64,000 bases of DNA from Cannabis sativa (Eukaryota; Streptophyta; Magnoliopsida; Rosales; Cannabaceae): assembly GCF_029168945.1 (NCBI RefSeq), contig NC_083603.1, positions 20,336,001 through 20,400,000 of the forward strand, written 5' to 3'. The notes below the pieces were generated by a model, which did no database searches, was not told the DNA's origin, and saw only the letters and a program-made list of their open reading frames with translations. This document shows positions 50,586 to 61,015 of the stretch, piece after piece. Position 1 is the first letter of the stretch; the number at the start of each line of letters is the position of its first letter. A program made the position numbers and the translations under genes.

Positions 50586-50751
50586 TTCTTTAATGTGTAG
50601 AAAATCAGTAACTGGATTGAAGGAGAATGCAACAAAGGTGAAGGATATAATGAAAAATGGCCTAGTTCTTGATGGATCATCGGAGAAAAATTTGAGTAAG
50701 TTTATTACTGACCTAAAGATTAAAATTGCTAATGATCAATCAAATGTTTAG

Positions 50752-52802
50752 ATTTAGTTATCTTTTGCCATGTTTTGGAAATTTTTCTAGTAGGCTTGCT
50801 AAAGGGTTATTTTGATAGATTCGATATCTATTTGGTTATCTAAAAAACCTTTTTAGTTTAGTTTTTTTTTTTTTATAATTGCCTACGTTAAAGTTACTTA
50901 GGACCACTTGTAAGTATTCAAAAAATTAAGAATAGTTCAAAATGCCGAAAATAAAATTTGAATAATTACTTACCATGTGTATAAAAGAAACAATCATGCT
51001 TTTAATAAAATATGTAAATCTTGTTTCGACATTGTAAATTATTGATAATTTTCTAAAAATTTGCATAGGTCCTGAATAATTTTAATATATATGATTATGA
51101 AAAAAATAATAGACTATGTTTTCTTGAATGTCAAAACATGATAAAAAATAAAAAACTCTTTTAAAGAATGTTTTAAAGAATGTACTGTAGGCTTACTCCA
51201 AAGTTTTTATTTTTAGTAATATAGTACATTTTTTAGCTATTCTACTATATTCTTGTGAATTTGATCATGTAAAATGTAATGGAACTACTCTTGTTACTTG
51301 TAAAGTTGTATTGTGTATTTCCAAAAAAGAAATTTTACTTATCTGTTTAAAAGCACACACTATAGCAAACCAATTTTCTAATATAACTCCATTACTAAAT
51401 TATCTCATGTTTCACCTTTTTAAGAAATCACATGCATGCCTTTTCCTCAATAACCTTCGCCCCAAAGAGAGACCCTCGACCGCCATCATCTCTGTCCAAA
51501 GATGATGTTCCATTTCTCTCTCTCTCTCTCTCTCTCTAGACTAGCCACCATCATCACCTCCATCCAAATACACCCATGTTGTTCAAAAATTAACTGCACC
51601 GTCCCCATTCAATGACAAACACTTTGCATGAAGGTTATTTTTTTCTTATAAAAAATGAAGTTATATAGGTTGTTTTTGAATAAATAATAGAATAGTGATT
51701 GTTGTTGAGATTAATTTAGGATATTAAAGTTTGATTTATTTCTATTTTTGATCAATCTAGATTCGACTAATGTGGGAAGAGAAATACTAACAAATGGCCT
51801 TATTTTTCTCTCTAGTGAAAGTTAATGTCTCTTTTTTAGCATAATAAAGCAAATATCCCTTTTTATTTTTTGTTATCTAAAATACTCTTGACTATATATA
51901 AGGTATATATTATATGTTTTATTCATTCAAAAAAAATTATGAACAAAGAAATAAAACTGTCTGATCAAAATATGAAATTGTCTTGTATAATTTATTTATT
52001 ATACTGTATTTTTTGTTGTGGTACATCAGTTTAATTTTCAATTATAGTTGGAGTAATATGTTATATTTTTTAGTCAAACATTGATGGGTCTATATTATTG
52101 AATGTTTTTTTTTGTCGTTCTCTTTTTATTAACAAGTGTTGATATACGCACATCAACGTATAAAACTAGTTATTGTGTATATATGAATATGAATCATATA
52201 ATTCATGCGAGAAAAGTTATAATATATCAATTGTTTGTACTAAGATAAAAAAATTTGATGAAATATTAATTTTTAGTCTGTGGTATATACGTTTTGCATT
52301 ATGGTATATACATTTTGTGTACTACAGTATAACATTTAGAAAATAAAATAATAAAATTTGGATTGTATGAAAATATACTCTAATCCTAACCTAATATACC
52401 ATTGTGAAAAATATAATATATATATATATATGTAATCTTAAACATGGAAACAACATACCCCAATCAAATATATTTATGCCTCAAACTTAGACTAATATTT
52501 CATGTTTTTTTATTTCACCCAATAGATACTATATCACATAAAAATGATATATCTTACAATAATATGAATATACCATAAAACTAATATTAATGATGCACTT
52601 AATTTTTTAATTTTCTTCATGATATACTAAATCACGTAAAATAAATATACCAATCATTTAAATTAATATACTAGTTAATAAGTTTATATTTTACTATTTC
52701 TCTCAATATTCATAAAATACATATACTAATTTTTATTTTTATTTTTTATTTATATAAAAATATATATCACTCTTATATAACACAATTCAAAGTAGATATA
52801 TC
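50752..52802. other. Intergenic, AT-rich
   Basis: Downstream of the UGT gene. Contains a (CT)n run at 51515-51537 and many ATATA stretches. I see no gene, RNA or clear transposon border until the Copia LTR at 52803. Confidence 0.55.
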
Positions 52803-54676
52803 TGTTAGGTTTTATGCCCTAAATAAAACTCATTTCAATATAATCAGATTTACTTATTAATAAAGATCAGAAATAACATTTAATGTTGCATGGTTCACAT
52901 GATTTATTTCATGATTATTTACATAATGTATGTATTCTATTTAAGTCCAGAACATATCAATTTGTTAATGATTATAGTGTTGTCAACACAGTGGAATATA
53001 ATCTTAATTATATGTTCGAAAGTTTATTCCCTGATTTGTCAGTTCACTGGATTTAGACTGACATGATAATCAGCGATATGTATTCTTACACCTTGGATAA
53101 GTGTTATGTCCTTTCCAGGACATTGGCAAAGTTTACCAGTATCGGATGTATGGAGTATACATCGGAAGGGACCGATATTGAACTTTAATTAGAGATATTA
53201 AAATTTACCGTAATATCTATTCAATTCAATATCACCTGTTGATCCTAGATCAAATGATCTTAATCTTGATATGGTTAGGTTCGATCTCAAGAGTATTATA
53301 CATGTTCTTTGATTTGTTAGTTAAGCCTACTTTTGGGTCAGGGTGATACGTACATTTTGGGAACATGATAGTATAATTGAGTGGGAGCGCTAACATAAAT
53401 ATGGAATCTATAACTTCTATAGGAATTTAGAAGTGAAACGATGATATCCTTCGAGCTTGGCTAAACAGAGATAAATGGTGGAGATCTCATTTCACTTCGG
53501 TAAAATATCATTTATACGGAGCTAAGTGTTTTAAGGATAAAATACATTGAAGGTGTAACGGTAACTTAGTGCCTTTGCAATGTAGATCATCTATTAGAGG
53601 GTCATTGATCACATTAGGATTATAACAATGTATAACTAATGACGTGTCTATATCGTGGAACATATAAAGCGTTCTATATACTGAGAGTGCAATTCTAAGT
53701 TCTATGCGTGGATTCAACGAAGAATTAATAAGTCAGTGAATTTAAGACATAAATTCTTGATCTGCTTATTGAAAGCTCGGATATATAGACTCATGGTCCC
53801 CATACTAGTTGAGGCCATACCGCTTGTAAGACTCAGTTAATTGATTTTAATTAATCAATTATAATTCTAAAGTTAGACTATGTCTAGTTTATGAATTTTC
53901 ACTAAGCAAGGGCGAAATTGTAAAGAAAAGAGATTCTAGGTTTATTTATTAATTAAGAGACTTTATATGTCTAATTAATAAATATATTAAATGACAATAT
54001 TATTTAATAATTAATTTTTAGTTATTAAATAATTAGAATTGGCATTTAAGTGGTTAAATTGGAAAATTGGCGTTTTTGAGAATATGGGATAGAAAAATGA
54101 CAAAATGGCAAAATTGCAAAGTGGGCCCAATCCACTATCCATGGGCGGCACACTTAGTGTGATTTTCCTATTTATTTTTTTATTATTTTAGTGCTAAATA
54201 ATTCTAACCTAAACCTAGGTGGTTACCTATAAATAGATAGTGATGGCTCTCATTCACACTTAATTCTGTCAGATAAAAACTGAGCCTCCTATTCTTTTCT
54301 CTATAGGCCGAACCACTTCCCTTCTCTTTTCTTCTCTAAATTTCGAATTCCTTGAGTGAATAAATGAGTGCCCACACACATCAAGTGATATCTCAATCAT
54401 AGTGTGTAAGACTGTGGAAAATCAACCAACAAGAAGGAGATTCAGCATCAAAGGAAGGAGAGAAAGAGATCCAGGTTCAGATCTTGGTGATGCTCTGCTA
54501 CAGAAAGAAATCAAGGGCTAGAGATCTGAACGGTAGGAGTCATTATATTCCGCTCAACCCAATGTAAGGTTTCCTACACTTTATATGTATTTATTTCATT
54601 GTTTTAGAATTCATATTAGGATGTTAATGAAACATACTTGTTAGTAAATCTAGATCCTGGTAAAATATATCAAACA
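52803..54676 (+). mobile_element. Copia 5' LTR (family A, + orientation)
   Basis: Starts TGTTAGGTTTTATGCCC and ends ATATCAAACA. It is 1,874 bp and collinear, in reverse, with the LTRs at 26657 and 34986. The short minus frame at 53508-53717 lies within it and is not a gene. Confidence 0.88.
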
Positions 54677-54697
54677 ACTGGCCTCAGAGCCATAGTA
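54677..54697 (+). other. Primer-binding site
   Basis: ACTGGCCTCAGAGCCATAG directly after the LTR, the same CC-variant as in the element at 34967-34985. Confidence 0.8.
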
Positions 54698-56398
54698 ATG
54701 ATTTACTTTCATGAAATATGAATTAAAACGATGTTATATGTTGATTTGGATGGTTTCATGTGGTTTATGTCCTTATTTGATGATAGTTTAGAAATCGGAA
54801 TATATGTTACTGAAATATTTTTTATTTCGATCTGGAATTATTTTTTCTGGAAAGTAGACGAAAAATTAATAAATTTAGGCTATTACAGAACCTAATTTGG
54901 ATTTTTTATGAATTAGTTATGTTTTTTTGAATTTAAACAAAAATATCGTGATTTGAATGTCACACGCGCGCGCACGAGCCTCAGATCCGCTCGGACACGC
55001 TGCTGTCTGAAGGGAAGCTCGCGCCCAAGATCCTCGGCCACACCCTTGCTTCTGCGCGCGCAGGAGTATGCAATGCATACCCTTGTGCCTCAAACTTGTT
55101 TTCGTCATAACTTTTGATTCAAAAATCGTTTTTCATTGAAACAAAAGCCAATTTTTGGTAGAATTTTGTGTAGAATCTGAATTTTCAATCAAAAATCTAA
55201 TTCTCAGAATAAAATTAATTTTTATTAATTTTTTAATTAATTAAAATTAGTTTTTGATATTAGTAGGCTTTGAATTTTGAAAATTTGATTTCTCACAAAG
55301 GAGCCTTATGGTTATTTTTGAAATTTTAGATTATTTTATTTATTTTAATTATAAGATCAGATATTATTTTTTAAATGATCTTACTTTGATATTAAAATAT
55401 TATCTTTTAAAAATAATCTTGTACTAATTTCAAAATTTGGTAACCATATCATATTTTTTTTTTCAAATTTGTTATTTTCAAAATATATTTTATTAATTAA
55501 AATTATAAGATTAGGAATAGGTTAGGTTTAACATTTTATCTTATTAGACATTTTTTTTATTAAAATTATATTTTGGCAAAAATAACATGAAGATTTGAAA
55601 AATTGGTTAGTTTAGTTTGAATAGATATTTTAGGGCTTCAAACCATAAATTTTTCAAACTTATTATTTTATTATTTTTTTTTAAAATATTCTAACCATAT
55701 AAAATATCTTATTTTTCAATTAGTTTATTTATGTAATATTTAAATTTATTAAATTATAAGACTCAGAATATAATAAAATATCTCAATTTTAAAATTCAAG
55801 ATATTTTATTATATTATCTTATTAGAAATTTTAAATAAATTTAAATTTTGAATAAACTTGATATTTGAGAAATTGGTTAGATATTTTTTTTTTTGACTTT
55901 TTGTTAGAATTTAAGAAATTTAGGAGTTTGTTGAATTTTGAATTTTTTCAAATATTCTCTAACAACCTAAATTTGAATTCTAGTTAAGATATTTATTTTA
56001 AAATTTAATTTTATTTTAAATTTTAAAATTAAGATATTTTAGCTTACTTTCCAGATATTCGAGATCAGTTATTTGTTTGTATTGTTTGATTATATTATTA
56101 TGTATTCAAATTTTTTTTTTACAAACCTATTATTTATTTGATCTAAATTGCTATGATTAACTTGTTGACAGATCCAATGATCTGATTTTAATCATAGTCC
56201 AATTGTCAATAGATCTTATAAATAATTTGTAACAGGTAAATTTTGCAATTTCTTTCATCTGTGTAAACCTAGTAACATGATAGGGCCCATCCAAATCATT
56301 TGACCTGTGTGAGCCTATATGTTTGCTATTGGGCTTAGATGCATATAGGAAGCCCATTTAAGTTTTACTAAGTAAATGGACTAGGCTGCTAAAATAAA
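54698..56398 (+). mobile_element. Copia leader, truncated by a MULE
   Basis: AT-rich leader similar in reverse to 33590-34960 (for example the GGGCCCATCCAAA and GTGTGAGCCTATATGTTTG blocks near 56285-56325). A GC-rich patch with CACACGCGCGCGCACGAG lies at 54961-55075. It ends abruptly at 56398 where a MULE end begins. The rest of this retrotransposon is beyond the window if it exists. No gag is reached. Confidence 0.75.
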
Positions 56399-57041
56399 GG
56401 GAAATTTACACCCACTACTGATTTTTCCCATTTTATTACATTTATACTGTGCCACGCTGGAAACAACATTTATACTGTTTTTTTTTTTGGCAGTTTACTG
56501 CCTTTTAAACTTTAGCCGTGTAAGGAATTTATCATTGCCACTTGTCACGATAGGGTTTTGCCACGTTTTTTTTTTTTTTAAAAAAAAAAAAATTTAATTG
56601 TTTGATTTGACGGTTATGTGTTCTGATCAAAAAGTATTGTATTTATGTATTTTTCTTTTATTTTTTTTTATTATTTTCGAATCTAAATTTTGTAATTGGT
56701 AATCTCTCTCACCTCAACTGTTCATCTTCTTCCCCATTTTCAGTTTGCTTAGACGGTTGTAATAGTGGGTGGTTTTTTCATTTTAAAAAATTTCAAATCC
56801 CATCCCACTATCTTAAACTTCCCTCTCATTTTCCCTCCCATTTTTATTATTTTTGTCTATAAATACCTTCATAGTTCTTGATAATGGCCGTTACTCGTTC
56901 ATCGCCATCTCCGGCCAAAGTTACAAAACCCACAAAACAATCGCAGAAAACCAGACCCAAATCAAAAATGGGTAAAAAAAATCTGAAAGAGAACCCTCCT
57001 AGCCCCACTTCCCCTTCTGTTAAAAGAAAAACCATTGCTGG
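56399..57041 (+). mobile_element. Second Kaonashi-like MULE, left end
   Basis: Begins GGGAAATTTACACCCACTACTG. The following 480 bp parallel the terminus upstream of the Ulp1 gene at 44582-44100. It is inserted in the Copia leader and cut at 57041/57042 by a CACTA element. The other end is outside the window. Confidence 0.8.
56884..57041 (+). pseudogene. DUF1985/Ulp1 gene copy, amino-terminal stub
   Basis: ATG at 56884 opens a frame beginning MAVTRSSPSPAKVTKPTKQ, which matches the first residues of the protein encoded at 44093 with few changes. After 52 codons, at the Lys-Thr-Ile-Ala-Gly position, the sequence runs into the CACTA terminus. The remainder, if present, lies beyond the CACTA element and outside the window. 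Confidence 0.85.
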
Positions 57042-57059
57042 CACTACTACAAAAACACC

Positions 57060-57270
57060 CTTTAGAGGCGGTTTTTAAGCCCTTTAGGCGTCGATTTTCG
57101 TGAAATTCGCTACCGACGCCTATCAGGGCGACGCTAAAGGGTTTATTTGAACCGACGCCATATATACCCCTATGGCGTCGGTTATTAGCTAGGAACCGAC
57201 GCCATAGGGGTATATATGGCGTCGGTTCCTAGCTAATAACCGACGCCATATGTGGCGTAGGAACCGACGC
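57060..57270. repeat. CACTA subterminal inverted repeats
   Basis: Repeated AACCGACGCC and GGCGTCGGTT words. A long hairpin pairs ACCGACGCCATATATACCCC at 57150 with its complement at about 57197-57230, and a second pairing overlaps it through GGTTATTAGCTAGG and CCTAGCTAATAACC. Confidence 0.85.
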
Positions 57271-57606
57271 CAAAACTCCTCAGATTTCAGTTTTTTTCAT
57301 TTTTTTTAATTTAATTATATTATTTTAATTTTATATTTATTAATTTATATATTATTATATTTAATTTAAATTACATATTTATTTAAATTTTAAATTACAT
57401 ATTTATTTAATTTAATTATATATTAATTACATTTTAAATTAAATAGTAATTAAATTTGGGTAAAAACATAATTTGATTTCATAAAAATAATTAAATATTA
57501 CACAAACATGTAAAATTAGTTAAAAAAATTAATAAGTTAATAAATCTAATTACAAGTTAATCTATAAAAATTACATAATGAAGAAAAATTCTTCGACCTT
57601 TGAACC
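57271..57606. other. AT-rich spacer inside the CACTA element
   Basis: Between the subterminal repeats and the stop of the second CACTA gene. Nothing is coded here. Confidence 0.6.
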
Positions 57607-60600
57607 TCAATCGTCACCGTGAATCACCGCCATCAATTGTTCGATCCACTTTCGCTGTAGTGGTAAAATTTCTGTTTTTGGATCGTATTGCTTCTTACCC
57701 CCAAACTGTTAAAAAAATTAAAAATTTATATTAGTTTATGTATATGTATATTATATATTTGTTATTATAAAATTTATATACTATGATCAATAATTAAAAC
57801 TTACAGCTTTTTGATCTTCTATGTAACGGTTGGGGTTGGCACGTGCGACGATGTCAGTGATATATTTCAAAACATAAAAACCGCATTCTTGGCTTTTAGG
57901 TTGTCTTGGACAGTTTGCTTGTGAAATTCCTTGCCACGGGCCAAGATACTGATGTGCGTCCCCTATATACATGAATGCCCTGTTTGGGAAAATTATATTA
58001 GCATTTCAATTCGTTAGTTAATTTAAATTCGTTACATAAGAAGTCATTAAATAATTACCTTCCGATCATTTGTTCTATTTCTTCGGGAATTGGGCGGCCT
58101 TTTAGAGGGTTTAAATGGATAATTTTCTTTGGCGCAACCACCACTAGCGTCCAATGCATCCTAGAAAATTATATTGGAATATAAGTAAGATAGTATAAAA
58201 ATAATTTGAAGACATAATATAGAAATGAACAATTAGCACTAAAGAATTTAATAAAGTTTACCCGATATTCCAAGGAATAAAGAACATTTGGTGGTTGCTG
58301 TTCATTAATGATAACCAATTAGCCAATCGTCTTGCCGCATCGTCAAAAGACTGACTCTGTTCTTCATCGCTGATCCCATGCACCGTGAGAAGCTCTGGGT
58401 CGTAAAACTTGAAAATTTTTCTCAGACCGTTGATGCTCTCCCATATGTGCCTGCCAAAAAAAAGTGTTAGTGCCTTATAATAATTTAACTATAATTTGAT
58501 ATAAGGTTAATTAGATTAAAGAAGAGTATACATCATTCCAAACAGCATTCCCTGGTTGCCGATGTAGTTACACGTAGCAACCTGCTGCAAATCCTCTCCA
58601 GATAAAATGATCTGGGTACGCGGTGCAATGAATCCTCGGGGGACAGAAATTGTGATTATATCACGTTTATCTTTGAGCCTTAGGAATTCATGAATCATCC
58701 ATTTTAGCGAATTAGGGATCAACGCCATCTTCTCTTCCGTGAACAACTCATCTTCCCGTGCACCACGACTTTGTGGAGAAAGCATCGGAGCTTTCCCCTT
58801 TGACGCATCACGTCTTGAGGGCGGTTGAGCGAGTGGACCCTAAAGAAAACAGAACATAATATATATATATATCAAATTTTATCTAAATTCTACCGAAATT
58901 TCGGCAGCATAACGGTTGTAATTGAATGATCCCAAAAATTTTGAACATGGCTGTATAACGACAAATAACACATATATAACAGTAGTTTGTTCATCCATCC
59001 CACCGCAAAGACATATATTCGCAGAACCTACTTCACTACGGATGAATATTGAAGATATTCAAACTCCACTAATCATTAATAATTAATTTCAGTTGAGAAG
59101 TTACCTCGGTTGTTAAAATTAAGTGTTTAGGCCAAGGAAGGAACATCTGGTACACGTCCCTAACATATCTGAACTCTTCAATTGGGACTGGGATTTCAGC
59201 GTCCTCTTGCAGGATTTCCGAAACCATGATCCGAGCATGTGAATCATCGTAATCCTGGCAGTGAACTTTGATCTTACCCACATGCTCGTACAAATACCCT
59301 CGGGCCACAATATTGTCGATGTTGTCAGAGCAGAGATGTACTTGCTGATTAAGGGCCGCATGGTCATCAAAATTGTATAGGATACCTTGGTCGTTGAGGG
59401 AAATGAACTCTTCAGCATAAATTTGTGGTTGTACCTCATCCTGAGGAGCGTATGGTTGTGGAACATACGCCTCACCAGCCACCTCTCCTTCTTCCTCTTG
59501 TTCGGCAGCGTTCCTCTGTTGCTTAAGGGATTGGACTTCAACTTTTAATTGTTCAATCTCCTTCGCTTGCCGAGCCACAACATCAGACACTTCCCTTTTC
59601 TTCCTGCCGAACAGTTGAGATGCCCTGGTCAGGAACCTACAAATCATAAAATGCAAATTAGCAACGATTTCATTTGTGTAACTAAATAAATAACATTTGA
59701 AGTAATAGCATACCCAAGCAGCCACGACACGTCCAGATGCTGCGGGTGTCCCGAGCGCCCGCGTGAGGATATCGTTTTGGCCCTGGACCTGAATTTGTCC
59801 CTGACTAAGCTTCTCCTCTAATTGAGCCTAATGCACGCATATATTCAAGCAATTAGTATATGAATTATATACACTAACTCATGAGTAGAACTCAATTAAG
59901 GATTAATATATACTTACTATCTTCTCGGCAATTTCCTTGTCGTAATCAGTGACAAGTTTTCTACTCTTGGTGCGAGATTTAATCCAAACACGGTGGCGGG
60001 GAGGATCTGCAACTTCGAGGTCCTTTTTCTACATAACGTTATAACAATGAAATGAGTACCAATTAAATTGTATAGCACATTATAGCACATTAAATTTTTA
60101 GTATTACTTACCACAGCTTCCCGTACGTTCACCATTCCACTCCGACCACTTCGATGTCTGGATTGAATTTTTGAGGAACGTTCACGTTGCACCTTACTCA
60201 ATTCCTACAATGCCAAAAAAATACATTAGATACATGTACTTGTATTTAAGAGTTTATCTTAGTGCTAATATAATTAGCGTACCAGAAATTCAGGAGTTAG
60301 TCTACTTTCAACAAATTTGCACCAATCAGCAGCGTCGATCTCCGGTGCTTTTCGGGGACTTGTGCCAGTCGTCCCAGATCATTCTCTTTCAACGCGGGCA
60401 TTATGATGTCTTTTGTCATCCTATTCTTGAAGTCTTTCATTAACTTCCCAGCTAGGATGAGACAATCATGTTTGAAGGTGTCCGGCACAATGAACCCCGT
60501 CTATTTTGAAGGAAAACAAACACGGTTAGAGTCAACATTTGGAGTAATAGAAAAACAAATCAAAATTCTAACAAATAATAGCTTACCTGAATGTCTTTCC

Positions 60601-60870
60601 AAACTTTATTTTTCAGAGTCTGGTTGACTTCTTTCCAATTTTTATAAGCCAACCCTATTGTCCGCCGACATCCGACTCCCGTAGTGGATACGAGCTTCGC
60701 GTAGCTTTTTCCACGGTATTGACCTTTATCATTAACTTCGAGGGCCACTCTTTTGCCCCGATCCATTAGTTTGGATATTTCATTCATTTGCGTCGGCCCT
60801 CGTGTAGGTATTGTGGTTGGACACTCATTTTTCTGCTCCCGAATCAGATCCTGATTCTGAGTTCGCCATG
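57607..60870 (-). CDS. CACTA second gene: En/Spm-type protein with C-terminal Ulp1-like domain
   Basis: Minus-strand exons, start not fixed. About 60870-60597 resembles plant Transposase_24 (MNEISKLMDRGKRVALEV, SYAKLVSTTGVGCRRTIG). Further pieces lie at 60488-60300 and 60201-59940. A coiled coil follows at about 59600-59510 (ARQAKEIEQLKVEVQSLKQQ), then a linker to 59100. The Ulp1-like part uses exons near 58785-58530, 58450-58260, 58166-58070, 57975-57806 and 57706-57607. Its His is in MHWTLVVVAPKK, Asn in IIHLNPL replaces the usual Asp, and Cys is in QPKSQECGFYVLKYI with the oxyanion Gln. The last coding piece ends at TGA 57607-57609. CACTA elements with such a fused protease are known. I did not verify every splice site, so intactness is undecided. 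Confidence 0.65.
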
Positions 60871-61015
60871 TCTACACCATTAACAAACAAACTTCAAAGT
60901 TAGCTACATATATAACAAGTAGTGTATATGAAATATTAAAAGCATAAACAAATTGTTAAGTATTCAGGACCATTCAAAACCACAATATAAAGTAAGCTAT
61001 ATATCAAGTTACCAA

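Larger units (their letters stand above)
48175..50751 (+). pseudogene. UDP-glycosyltransferase (UGT86A-like), disrupted by an element insertion
   Basis: Exon 1 is 48175-48736. A 130-bp GT-AG intron follows, and exon 2 resumes at 48867. The PSPG sugar-donor box runs from about 49383 to 49512 (TWTNQIKVISHYAIGGFLTH, then CGWNSVLESLWHGVPM, ending FPLMTDQ). The catalytic His is residue 25 in LPLQGHVIP. The final Gln of the box suggests UDP-glucose as donor. The acceptor is unknown; the UGT86A assignment rests on overall resemblance. At 49620 a 966-bp element interrupts the exon and forces a stop at 49628-49630 after 441 residues. Joining 49619 to 50594 restores one open frame to TAG at 50749-50751, giving 490 residues, the normal family length. 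The lost 52 residues form the C-terminal helix region. No other damage is visible, so the break is recent. Confidence 0.85.
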
